From: PALSA-894 sp034669145
Lineage (GTDB): Bacteria > Pseudomonadota > Alphaproteobacteria > Rhizobiales > Xanthobacteraceae
NCBI GenBank assembly: GCA_034669145.1
Contig: JAXDNY010000060.1
Location: forward strand, 49,784 to 113,783
Reading direction: 5' to 3'
Length of the DNA: 64,000 bases
The notes below the pieces were generated by a model that worked only from the letters and a program-made list of their open reading frames with translations, did not search any database and had not been told where the DNA came from. A program made the translations under genes and the position numbers. How positions within the stretch are numbered: position 1 is the stretch's first letter; every line of letters starts with the position of its first letter. Positions 36,305-44,291 of the stretch are shown piece after piece.

Positions 36305-37570
36305 TCATGGCGCGTCCGCCAGCACCGGCGGCTGCGATTTGACCCCCGAAAGCGCGTAATACGCCGCATAAGCCTTGATCGCGGCATCGCACAGCCCTTC
36401 AAGGTTGTAGCGCCGCCCGGCAAAGCGGCTGAGCGCAAACCCTTCAAGATCCATGCCGGGATCGCCGTGCGCGATCCAGTTGGCTACCGCGAAGCCCGCC
36501 CCCGCCGAAGCCGCAATTCCGGAGGTAAAGCCGCAGGCGACGAAGAGGTTTTCGATGCCGTCCGCCAACCCGATCACCGGCTCGCCGTCGGCCGAGACCG
36601 GAATCGGACCGTTGATCACGGTGCGGATGCCGACTTCGTTCAGCACCGGAATGCGCTCTGCGGCGGGACCGGCGATGACCGAAAGCCGGTCGAGATTTTG
36701 CCCAAACAGCTCCTGGCCGAAATCCATCGGCAGCTTGCCGAGCCCGTTCACCGCGATGGTGCCCTGCTCCCATCCCCCGATCGCGAGCGCACCGGGTTCG
36801 GACTTCAGATAGAAGTTCAGGTTCGGATCGCGCAGCGTCGGCAGCTTGTCGGGGATGAGCGGGGATTTCTCGGTCACCAGATACTGATGCTCGAGCACTG
36901 TGACCGGCAGTTCGATTCCCGCCATCTCGCCGACATGCCGCGCCCACAGGCCCGCGGCGTTGACGGCGACCTCGCAGGCGACCGCGCCCTGATCGGTGAC
37001 GACATGCGTGATCCGGCCGCCAGCCTGCCGGAAGCCCGTGACCATCGCGCCTTCGACGATCTTCACGCCGCCCTGCCGCGCGCCCTTGGCGTAAGCCATC
37101 GTCAGCGAATAGGGATCGACATAACCATCGGACGCGATCCAGGTCGCGCCGCGCACGCCCTTCAGATCGACCAGCGGAAACTTGTCTTTGATCTCACTTG
37201 GTCCAATCAATTCGACATCGAGATCGCAGGACGCTTTCGCCGCCGCCGCATTGCGTTTCAGTTCGTCCCAGCGCGCATCGCTGCTCGCGAGCCGGATCGA
37301 GCCGACCTTGTTGAAGCCGACATCCTGACCGGTCTCCGCGCCGATGCTGGCGCAAAGCCTCGCCGAATATTGCATCAGCCGCGTGAGATTGATCCTTGAG
37401 CGGAGCTGCCCGACGAGACCGGCGGCGTGCCATGTGCTGCCGGCGGTGAGCGCCTTCTTCTCCAGCAGCAGCACATCGCGCTCGCCAAGCTTTGCCAGAT
37501 GGTAGGCGGTCGAGCAGCCGATGGCGCCTCCGCCGATGATGACGATGCGGGCGGCGGCGGGAAGCTTCAC
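36305..37570 (-). CDS. FAD-dependent amine oxidoreductase (DAO / sarcosine-dimethylglycine type)
   Basis: 421 residues starting with GTG overlapping the Rieske stop (GTGA). The FAD Rossmann site is IIGGGAIGCSTAYHLAKLG (11-29). GSTWHAAGLVGQLRS follows, with His48 at the position that carries covalent FAD in dimethylglycine and sarcosine dehydrogenases. The C-terminus CGFTSGIAASAGAGFAVANWI closes the FAD fold. There is no GcvT domain. FAD enzymes in AEP gene clusters (PbfC/PbfD types) oxidise AEP or N-methyl-AEP to phosphonoacetaldehyde or AEP; that role is inferred from context. It is coupled to the Rieske gene, which suggests consecutive steps. Confidence 0.78.
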   Translation of the reverse strand: MKLPAAARIVIIGGGAIGCSTAYHLAKLGERDVLLLEKKALTAGSTWHAAGLVGQLRSRINLTRLMQYSARLCASIGAETGQDVGFNKVGSIRLASSDARWDELKRNAAAAKASCDLDVELIGPSEIKDKFPLVDLKGVRGATWIASDGYVDPYSLTMAYAKGARQGGVKIVEGAMVTGFRQAGGRITHVVTDQGAVACEVAVNAAGLWARHVGEMAGIELPVTVLEHQYLVTEKSPLIPDKLPTLRDPNLNFYLKSEPGALAIGGWEQGTIAVNGLGKLPMDFGQELFGQNLDRLSVIAGPAAERIPVLNEVGIRTVINGPIPVSADGEPVIGLADGIENLFVACGFTSGIAASAGAGFAVANWIAHGDPGMDLEGFALSRFAGRRYNLEGLCDAAIKAYAAYYALSGVKSQPPVLADAP

Positions 37571-38835
37571 GCCCGCGCCCCAACGGTCTTCAGGCGTGTG
37601 CGCGGCCCGCCGAGCGCGCCGAGGTACCAGTCGACGAAATGCTGCACGTTCGTTTCGCGCACGGTCGAATACGGGCCGGGCTCGTAACGCGGCGACAGGA
37701 TGCCGGCCTGATTGGCCTCGCAAATCTCCCAGTCCTGCTCCGAGGTGCGCTGCCAGAACGGCATCAGCTTTTCGAGCGTGTAGTCTTTGCCCTCGACCGC
37801 GTCCCTGTGCACGAACCAGGTGACGTCGGCTTGGCAGGTGGTGGCGTCGATCGGCGTGAGGCGGGTTGCGACTGCATGATCGTCGCTCGCGTGCTGCCAG
37901 AAATTCGGGAAGATCGTCGAACGCAGCGTTCCCGCGCTCCATTCGTTGCGCGCGCGGAACGTGCCCATCAGCGGCGCGACCGGCTGGCCGTCGAGGCTCT
38001 GCGTTTGCCAACCCTCCATCAACGGCGTGCGCGCCGCCCGCCAGTACGCACCGGTCATCTCGGAGGACGCCATCGCGTCGCCGAGCCCCATGCGGGCGAA
38101 GCGCTCGCTTGCGATCCTTTCCGCCCGCTCGACCTCGGGCAAGGTCTGGGCTGAGAATCGCGCGGTGTCGTAGGTGCCCTGCACGTATTCGGGATGCGCG
38201 GTGTTGCAGTGATAGCACTCGCGGTTGTTCTCGAAGATCAGCTTCCAGTTGGCCTTCACGGTGTAGCGGACGCCTTTCGCCAGCTTCGCGTCCGCAAGTC
38301 CCTGATGCTTCATCTTCTCAGCCACTTCCGCGGCGACGCGGTCGAAGCTCACCGGATCTTCGCCGAGCGCGACGAACAGAAGTCCCGCGACATCTTTCAG
38401 CGGCACCGGATGCAGGCCGAGCTTCGATGGATGCACGCCGAACTCGCGCTCGGTCGCGGTCTTCAGGCGGCCATCGAGATCGTAGGTCCAGGCGTGATAT
38501 GGGCACACGAACGCGCGCGCATGCCCCCGCTCCTCGCGGCAAACGCGCGCGCCGCGATGCCGGCAGGTGTTGTGAAATGCACGAAGCTCGCCGTCCTTGC
38601 CCCGCGCGAGGATCACCGAGTCAAAGCCGATCGCCCAGGTCATCCAGTCGCCGGGCTGCGGGATCAGGCAGGCGTGTCCGGCGTAGAGCCAGTGACGGCG
38701 CCAGATGCGGTCCATGTCGGCGTTGTGGATTTCGGGCGAGGTGTAGAACGGCCGCGTGAGCGGCCCGGCGCCGCGATAGGCGCCGCACAGTGCCGCGATG
38801 CGCTCGGGGTCGTAGTGGTAGACGGCGTCGGTCAT
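37567..38835 (-). CDS. Rieske oxygenase alpha subunit, quaternary-amine demethylase-like
   Basis: 422 residues from the Met at 38835, with a GGAGGTGG site. The Rieske [2Fe-2S] motif is Cys91-x-His93..Cys111-x2-His114 (TCRHRGARVC, VCPYHAW). Mononuclear iron ligands are His209, His214 and Asp368 (ECYHCNTAHPEY, EQDWEICEANQAG). The residue bridging the two metal centres is Glu205, as described for the carnitine oxygenase CntA, where most Rieske enzymes have Asp. Relatives (GbcA, stachydrine demethylase, CntA) attack methylated ammonium compounds. It is coupled to the FAD oxidoreductase gene inside a phosphonate locus, so N-methylated AEP is a candidate. No reductase subunit gene is in the window. 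Confidence 0.8.
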   Translation of the reverse strand: MTDAVYHYDPERIAALCGAYRGAGPLTRPFYTSPEIHNADMDRIWRRHWLYAGHACLIPQPGDWMTWAIGFDSVILARGKDGELRAFHNTCRHRGARVCREERGHARAFVCPYHAWTYDLDGRLKTATEREFGVHPSKLGLHPVPLKDVAGLLFVALGEDPVSFDRVAAEVAEKMKHQGLADAKLAKGVRYTVKANWKLIFENNRECYHCNTAHPEYVQGTYDTARFSAQTLPEVERAERIASERFARMGLGDAMASSEMTGAYWRAARTPLMEGWQTQSLDGQPVAPLMGTFRARNEWSAGTLRSTIFPNFWQHASDDHAVATRLTPIDATTCQADVTWFVHRDAVEGKDYTLEKLMPFWQRTSEQDWEICEANQAGILSPRYEPGPYSTVRETNVQHFVDWYLGALGGPRTRLKTVGARA

Positions 38836-38850
38836 CGCACCACCTCCAAT

Positions 38851-38955
38851 GTCACCCCGGCCGAGCGCAGCGAGAGCCGGGGCCCATCTTTCCACGGCGC
38901 TCGGAGCGCAATGGGTCCCGGCTCGCGCGGCCTGCGGCCGCTTGGCCGGGATGAC
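38851..38955. repeat. Palindromic repeat family A, copy 5
   Basis: Left arm GTCACCCCGGCCGAGCGCAG and right arm ATGGGTCCCGGC..GGCCGGGATGAC, filling the gap between phnY and the Rieske gene. Confidence 0.85.
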
Positions 38956-38958
38956 AGC

Positions 38959-40416
38959 TCAGTTTGGCCACGGCAGCGAATAGGTCTTCACATTGGTGAA
39001 GCTCTTCATCGCCTCGACCACGCCTTCCTTGTACCCAAGCCCCGAATCCTTGATGCCGCCGAACGGCGACATCTCGATGCGATAGCCCGGCACTTCCCAC
39101 ACGTTCACGGTGCCGACATCGAGCTCGTTGACGAAGCGCGTGATGTAGTCGAGCCGGTTGGTGCAGACGCCGGACGAGAGCCCGTAGGCGGTGGAATTCG
39201 AAATGCGGATCACCTGCGCGATGTCGTCGGGGCAGCGGATGATCGGGATCACCGGCCCGAACGTCTCCTCGCGCACCAGTTCGCAATCATACGGCACGTG
39301 ATCGACCACGGTCGGCGGATAGAGCGCGCCCTGCCGGTTGTTGCCGTGCAGCAGCTTCGCGCCCTTCTCCACCGCATCGACGACGCGGCGCTCGAAGGAT
39401 TTCGCCGCGCCCTCGTGGATCACGGTGCCGACATCGGTCGCGGGGTCCATCGGGTCGCCGGCTTTCAGTTTCTTGGCCTTTTCGAGCACCAGCCTGGAGA
39501 ATTCGTCCGCGACTTTCTCGACCACCAGAATGCGTTTCACCGCCGTGCAGCGCTGGCCGGAATTTTTCGTGGCACCCGTGACAGCGAGCTCCGCCGCCTT
39601 GTCGAGGTCGGCATCCTCCATGACGATCAGCGGGTCATTGCCGCCAAGCTCCAGCACGATGCGGCGATAGCCCGCCTTGTCGGCGATGTATTTGCCGACC
39701 TTCACCGAGCCCGTGAACGTGATCAGGTCGCAATCCGGGTCCGTGATCATGGCGTCGCCCATGGTGGACGGATTGCCGGTGACCACCGAAAGCATCTCGG
39801 GCGGCAGCCCCGCCTCGTACAGCACGTCGGCAAGCGCCAGCGCGGTGAGCGGCGTCAACTCGGTGGGTTTGAGCACCACGCGGTTATTGGTGGCGATCGC
39901 GGGCGCGATCTTGTGCGACACCATGTTGAGCGGATGATTGAACGGCGTGATCGCCGAGATGACGCCGCCCAGCGGATAGCGCGTGGTGAAGATCTTGCGC
40001 TGCTTGCCCTGCGGAGAGATATCGCACGCATAGGTCTCGCCGTCGTCCTTGATGCATAGCTGTCCGGCGAACGAATAGACGTCGTAGGCGCGGCCCGCCT
40101 CATAGAGCGAGTCCTTCCAGCACAGCCCGGACTCCGCCGTGATAATTTTCGCGAACTCTTCCTTGCGGGCGGCGAGCAGTTCTGCGGTGCGCAGCAGAAT
40201 CTGCTGGCGCTCGTAGCGCGTGAGCTTCGGCTTGAAGGCTTTCGCTTTTGCGAAGGCCTCGCGCACATGCTCGGGCCGCGCGGCCGGCACCGTGCCGACC
40301 ACCGCGCCATTGTAGGGATTGAGCACATCGATGCGCTGGTCGATCTCGACGCGCTTTCCGGCGATACGCATCGCCTCGTGGCGCACGGCGGGAACCGGTT
40401 TGGTTTGGATGTTCAT
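38959..40416 (-). CDS. phnY: Phosphonoacetaldehyde dehydrogenase PhnY
   Basis: 485 residues. Aldehyde dehydrogenase fold: catalytic Cys290 in NSGQRCTA and general base Glu256 in LELGGNDP. Arg109 (EAGRAYDV) and His161 (PFNHPLN) stand where phosphonate-binding Arg and His were described in Sinorhizobium PhnY. It oxidises phosphonoacetaldehyde with NAD+ to phosphonoacetate, linking phnW/pbfA to phnA. The start MNIQTKPVPAVRHEAMRIAG is as in other PhnY proteins. It is separated from phnA by repeat family B and from the Rieske gene by family A, yet all lie on one strand. Confidence 0.88.
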   Translation of the reverse strand: MNIQTKPVPAVRHEAMRIAGKRVEIDQRIDVLNPYNGAVVGTVPAARPEHVREAFAKAKAFKPKLTRYERQQILLRTAELLAARKEEFAKIITAESGLCWKDSLYEAGRAYDVYSFAGQLCIKDDGETYACDISPQGKQRKIFTTRYPLGGVISAITPFNHPLNMVSHKIAPAIATNNRVVLKPTELTPLTALALADVLYEAGLPPEMLSVVTGNPSTMGDAMITDPDCDLITFTGSVKVGKYIADKAGYRRIVLELGGNDPLIVMEDADLDKAAELAVTGATKNSGQRCTAVKRILVVEKVADEFSRLVLEKAKKLKAGDPMDPATDVGTVIHEGAAKSFERRVVDAVEKGAKLLHGNNRQGALYPPTVVDHVPYDCELVREETFGPVIPIIRCPDDIAQVIRISNSTAYGLSSGVCTNRLDYITRFVNELDVGTVNVWEVPGYRIEMSPFGGIKDSGLGYKEGVVEAMKSFTNVKTYSLPWPN

Positions 40417-40434
40417 GGCAAGATCTCACTCCGC

Positions 40435-40565
40435 GTGTCCCGCACGCGGTGCAGCGCGCAGCGGTGCACCGCAGATGCGGGACCCCGGTTGCTTGCTTCA
40501 CATAAAGGAACCGGGGTCCCGGGTCTGCAGCGCATCACAAACGTGCTGCGCTGCGCCCGGGACAC
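40435..40565. repeat. Palindromic repeat family B
   Basis: The ends are GTGTCCCG and CGGGACAC. Inner inverted pairs include ACCCCGGTT / AACCGGGGT and GTGCAGCGCGCAG / CTGCGCTGC. Architecture matches family A (two arms around a short spacer) but the sequence differs. It lies between phnA and phnY. Confidence 0.8.
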
Positions 40566-40579
40566 ATCCGTGTCAATGT

Positions 40580-41827
40580 TCATGCCGCGACCCTGTTCAG
40601 CGCTACGTCGAAAATATCGAAATTGCGCAAGCTGTGCCCCGGCGGCAGCGTCACGGCGCGATTGGCGATCATCGGCACCACCTGCTCGGTCAGCCCGCCA
40701 TGCGAGCGCAGCGGCTCGGTGAGGCCTGAGAGATCGTGCCGCTCGCGCGACGTGCCGAGCACCTTGTGGATGGTCGAGATCACCACGATGTCGCCGATGC
40801 GATCGCCCGGAAGCTCGTAGCGTGCGCAGGCCTCGGCGCGGCTGAGCGCCACATCGACGCCCTCGACCGGCCGCAGCCGGCCGAGGATCGCGTCGACGTC
40901 GGACGGAGCCGGCAAATAGACGGTCGCGAACGATCCGAGCGCGCCATGATGCGCCACGTACGGATCGGTGATCGGCAGGATGACGCGCGCGGCGCCTGCG
41001 CCGAGCCACTCGTCGAACAGCGTCTGCAGATAGAGCACGTCCGGCTCGCCGTTCTGCAGATGCTTGTCGTTCATGCCATGGTCGGCGGTCATCACCAGCA
41101 CCGCGCCCGCCGCGTCGAGCTCGCCGACATAGCGGTCCATCATGGCGTAGAACGCATTCGCGAACTCCGAGCCGGGCGCGGCCTTGTGCTGCACGTAGTC
41201 GGTGGTCGAGAGATACATCAGGTCCGGCCGCTCCTTCTTCAGGATCGAGACGCCCGCGGCAAAAACGAATTCCGACAGGTCGGCCGAATACACCTCGGGC
41301 AACGGCTTGCCGATGCGCCGAAGTACATCGCCGATGCCGTTGTCCTTCACGGTCGCCTGGTCGGCCTTCTCGGACGAGAACGCGATGGCGCGCCCGGAGC
41401 CCATGTCGAGGCCGTGGCCGAGCAGCGCACGCAGCTTGTCCTTGGCGGTGACCACCGCAACCTTGGCGCCGGCGTCGTGGAACGCCCGCATGATGGTCGG
41501 CGCGCGCAGGAAGCTCGCGTCGTTCATCATCACTTCCTTGCCCTGCGCGGGATCGAAGAAATAATTACCCGCGATGCCGTGCACGGCGGGCGGACGGCCG
41601 GTGATGATCGAGATGTTATTCGGATTGGTGAAGCTCGGCATCGCGGAGAGCGCGGTCAGGTTCGCGGTCTGCATCAGCCGGGCGAAATTCGGCGCCAGCC
41701 CGGCGTCGATCGCGCGCTCGATGTAGCCCGGCTCCGAGCCGTCGATGCACACGGCGACGGTCGGCGTTTTCGGGAAACGGTAGTCGCGGCCGTTGACCGA
41801 AACCGTGGGGGTGCGCTGGATGTTCAT
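40580..41827 (-). CDS. phnA: Phosphonoacetate hydrolase PhnA
   Basis: 415 residues, alkaline-phosphatase superfamily. Zinc ligands and nucleophile can be placed: Asp29 (AVCIDGSEPGY), Thr67 (PSFTNPNNISI), Asp210 and His214 (STTDYVQHK), Asp249 and His250 (MTADHGMND), with a late His in LRSHGGLTEQ. The positions are nearly those known for the Sinorhizobium enzyme. It cleaves the C-P bond of phosphonoacetate to acetate and phosphate. This is the hydrolase PhnA, not the E. coli gene of the same name, which is unrelated. Its ATG overlaps the phnW stop (ATGA), so expression is coupled. Confidence 0.92.
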   Translation of the reverse strand: MNIQRTPTVSVNGRDYRFPKTPTVAVCIDGSEPGYIERAIDAGLAPNFARLMQTANLTALSAMPSFTNPNNISIITGRPPAVHGIAGNYFFDPAQGKEVMMNDASFLRAPTIMRAFHDAGAKVAVVTAKDKLRALLGHGLDMGSGRAIAFSSEKADQATVKDNGIGDVLRRIGKPLPEVYSADLSEFVFAAGVSILKKERPDLMYLSTTDYVQHKAAPGSEFANAFYAMMDRYVGELDAAGAVLVMTADHGMNDKHLQNGEPDVLYLQTLFDEWLGAGAARVILPITDPYVAHHGALGSFATVYLPAPSDVDAILGRLRPVEGVDVALSRAEACARYELPGDRIGDIVVISTIHKVLGTSRERHDLSGLTEPLRSHGGLTEQVVPMIANRAVTLPPGHSLRNFDIFDVALNRVAA

Positions 41828-42969
41828 GCCGCCGCCCTCAGTGACTTCACGCCCATCTCGTCCAGAATATCGCGGATCGCCGCCAGCGCGCCACGCATGT
41901 GATCGGGATAGAGCCGGCCGATGCAGCCGATGCGGAATGAATCCGCCACGGTCAGCTTGCCGGGGTAGATCACATAGCCGCGCTCCTTGAGCGCATCGTA
42001 GAACGCCTGGAAGCGGAACGCCGGATCGGCCGGCATGCGGAACGTGACGATGATCGGCGCCTGCAGGTTGTTGCCGAGCAACGTCTCGAAGCCGAGCGCG
42101 CGCATGCCATCGATCAGCACGCGGCAATTCTCGGCGTAACGCTTGCCGCGCCCCGGCTGCCCGCCCTCGGCGAAGAACTCCATCAGCGCCTGATGGAACG
42201 ACACGATGACATGAATCGGCGGCGTGAAGCGGTACTGCCCGGTCTTCTCGAAATTGCGCCACTGGTCGTGCAGGTCGAGCACCAGCGTGGTGGCGTTGCC
42301 GGCGGTCGCCTCCAGCGCGGCGCGGCGCGCGATCACGAAGCCGAGGCCGGGCACGCCCTCGATGCACTTGTTGGATGAGGCCGCGATCGCGTCGACGCCC
42401 AGTACACTCGCGTCTATCGCGAGTGCCCCGAACGCGCTCATCGAATCGAGCAGGAAGCTTTTCTTGTACTTTCGCGCCAGCGCGCCGACGTCCACGATCG
42501 GATTGAGGATGCCGGACGTGGTCTCACAATGCACCACGAAGATGTGCGTGATCGTGGCATCTGCTTTCAGCAGATGCTCCACAGCGCCGAGATCGGGCGG
42601 CGTGTCCTCGGGCGTCTCGTGCACCGTCACCTTGCGCCGCGCGATATCGAGAATTTTTTTGGCGCGATGCCCGTAGGCGCCGTTGATCAGCAGCAGCATG
42701 TGGCCGTCCGGCGGAACGAACGTGGTCAGCATTGCTTCGACCGCGAAGGTCCCCGAGCCCTGCATCGGGACCGTGACATAGCCGGCGCCGTTCACGATCT
42801 CGGGCAGCCGCGCCAGCACCTCGGCATTGATCTTGAGGAACGTGGCGTCGCGCGAGCCCCAGTCGTGCATCATCACTTCCTTGACGCGCTTGCCCGTGGT
42901 CAGCGGACCGGGGGTCAGCAGCAGCGGATCGCCGGTGTCGGAGGCGGCGGGGGCCGGCTTGGCGGGCAT
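41824..42969 (-). CDS. phnW: 2-aminoethylphosphonate:pyruvate transaminase PhnW
   Basis: 381 residues. PLP Lys201 is in SSNKCIEGVPGLGFV. The opening LLLTPGPLTTGKRVKEVMMHDWGSRD is diagnostic for PhnW, and MQGSGTFAVEAMLTTFVP, HCETTSGILNP and LDSMSAFGA match the small class V aminotransferase family. It moves the amino group of AEP to pyruvate, giving phosphonoacetaldehyde and alanine. The protein is slightly longer at the N-terminus than average. It is the first gene of the phosphonate run; the upstream 60 bases hold the putative operator and two direct repeats. PhnX-type hydrolase is absent, and phnY plus phnA replace it. Confidence 0.93.
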   Translation of the reverse strand: MPAKPAPAASDTGDPLLLTPGPLTTGKRVKEVMMHDWGSRDATFLKINAEVLARLPEIVNGAGYVTVPMQGSGTFAVEAMLTTFVPPDGHMLLLINGAYGHRAKKILDIARRKVTVHETPEDTPPDLGAVEHLLKADATITHIFVVHCETTSGILNPIVDVGALARKYKKSFLLDSMSAFGALAIDASVLGVDAIAASSNKCIEGVPGLGFVIARRAALEATAGNATTLVLDLHDQWRNFEKTGQYRFTPPIHVIVSFHQALMEFFAEGGQPGRGKRYAENCRVLIDGMRALGFETLLGNNLQAPIIVTFRMPADPAFRFQAFYDALKERGYVIYPGKLTVADSFRIGCIGRLYPDHMRGALAAIRDILDEMGVKSLRAAA

Positions 42970-42989
42970 GTTGGAGGAGCCTTCCTGTG

Positions 42990-43033
42990 AGATTTACCAC
43001 ATAATATCACAAATTCGGTCAAATATACCACAT
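42990..43033 (-). promoter_or_regulatory. Operator-like region upstream of phnW
   Basis: On the minus strand two direct repeats ATGTGGTAWATYT (ending at 43033 and 43002, 31 bases apart) flank the 19-base element AATTTGTGATATTATGTGG (42997-43015). The same 19-mer recurs with two changes at 53879-53897. The AT-rich tract lies 21-64 bases before the phnW ATG, a typical place for operator and promoter. Confidence 0.55.
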
Positions 43034-43067
43034 GAATCGCGCCGCCGAAAGGGACCCCAACTCCGCT

Positions 43068-43167
43068 GTCATCCCGGCCGAGCAAAGCGAGAGCCGGGAT
43101 CCATCGGCCCGCAAGCGCAAACCGAGAAATGGGTCCCGGATAGCCGCTTCGCGGCTTCCGGGAGGAC
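43068..43167. repeat. Palindromic repeat family A, copy 6
   Basis: Left arm GTCATCCCGGCCGAGCAAAG and right arm ATGGGTCCCGGATAGCC..TTCCGGGAGGAC, lying between the divergent phnW and SMP-30 genes. The last arm has one changed base in the usual GATGAC end. Confidence 0.85.
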
Positions 43168-43215
43168 AGTGAAGTCAATATCGTGCCGCCCTCACTTTCC
43201 CGGAGCACCAAAAAA

Positions 43216-44127
43216 ATGGCCGCCAGCGACTACGAGGTCCTCGACGAGCGTTTCCGCAATTGCGTCAACCGCACCTCGCATGTGGAGCGGCTGTGGACCG
43301 GCGCGCGCTGGACCGAGGGGCCGGTTTATTTCCCGGCCGGGCGCTACACGTTGTTCTCCGACATTCCGAACGACCGCATCATGCGCTACGACGAGACCGA
43401 CGGCTCGGTCTCGGTGTTCCGCACGCCCGCCGGCTATGCCAACGGCCACACCGTCGACCGGCAGGGCCGGCTCGTCTCGTGCGAGCACGGCGGCCGGCGC
43501 GTCTCGCGCACCGAGATCGACGGGCGCGTCACGGTCATCGCCGACAACTACCAGGGCAAGAAGCTCAACTCGCCGAACGACGTGGTGGTGAAGTCCGACG
43601 ACTCGATCTGGTTCACCGATCCGCCCTACGGCATTTTGTCGGACTACGAGGGCCACAAGGCCGCCCAGGAGGTCGGCAACAACGTCTATCGCGTCGACGG
43701 CAAGACCGGCGACATCAAAATCGTCGCCGACGATTTCATTAGGCCCAACGGGCTCGCGTTCTCGCCGGACGAGAAAAAGCTCTACATCGTCGACTCCGCT
43801 GGCGGGCGCACCAAGGGGCAGCCGAAGCACATCCGCGTGTTCGACGTCGGCGAAGGCGGCAAGCTCTCGGGCGGCGCGGAGTTCGCCGACTGCACGGCGG
43901 GGCGCTTCGACGGCATGCGCTTCGACGCGGACGGGCGGCTGTGGGCCGCGACCGACGACGGCGTGCACTGCCTCGACACCGACGGCACGCTGATCGGCAA
44001 GGTGAAAATCCCGGAGATCTGCTCCAACGTCGTGTTCGGCGGGCCGAAGCGCAACATGCTCTATGTCACGGCGACGAATTCGCTGTACGGCGTGATGGTG
44101 CACGTGAACGGGCATAGGACGTTTTGA
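43216..44127 (+). CDS. SMP-30/gluconolactonase-family lactonase
   Basis: 303 residues from ATG 43216; an upstream GTG (43183) would start next to a repeat. The six-bladed propeller is clear: the metal Glu in RWTEGPVYFP, Asn/Asp in LNSPNDVVVKSDDSIWFTDPPYG, and Asp in RPNGLAFSPDEKKLYIVDS. FDGMRFDADGRLWAATDDGVH follows. Family members hydrolyse sugar lactones with Ca or Zn. No signal peptide is seen, so it is cytosolic. It is divergent from the phosphonate run, and no sugar genes are near to indicate a substrate. A family C repeat follows the stop. Confidence 0.85.
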   Translation: MAASDYEVLDERFRNCVNRTSHVERLWTGARWTEGPVYFPAGRYTLFSDIPNDRIMRYDETDGSVSVFRTPAGYANGHTVDRQGRLVSCEHGGRRVSRTEIDGRVTVIADNYQGKKLNSPNDVVVKSDDSIWFTDPPYGILSDYEGHKAAQEVGNNVYRVDGKTGDIKIVADDFIRPNGLAFSPDEKKLYIVDSAGGRTKGQPKHIRVFDVGEGGKLSGGAEFADCTAGRFDGMRFDADGRLWAATDDGVHCLDTDGTLIGKVKIPEICSNVVFGGPKRNMLYVTATNSLYGVMVHVNGHRTF

Positions 44128-44136
44128 ATTTGCCGC

Positions 44137-44256
44137 CATCCTTCGAGACGCCATGCTTCGCATGGCTCCTCAGGATGAGGTTTGGAGTTTGCTGACGCTA
44201 CCACATACACAGACCTCATCCTGAGGAGCGAGCGCAGCGAGCGTCTCGAAGGATGG
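44137..44256. repeat. Palindromic repeat family C
   Basis: Left arm CATCCTTCGAGACGCC..CCTCAGGATGAGG and right arm CCTCATCCTGAGGAGC..GCGTCTCGAAGGATGG are inverted. This dispersed element type is common in Bradyrhizobium-like genomes (from memory). It lies between the lactonase and the peptidase gene. Confidence 0.8.
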
Positions 44257-44291
44257 CGTCAGGCGCAGACCGATCACAAGGAAATCAAATC

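Noticed and set aside
36305..38218. Apparent 637-residue FAD protein
   Set aside because: The upstream part is the Rieske gene read in the wrong frame; the FAD fold starts at GTG 37570.
42990..43033. A sigma-70 promoter within the phnW operator region (TTGACC as -35)
   Set aside because: No acceptable -10 box occurs 16-18 bases from it, so I did not annotate a promoter there.
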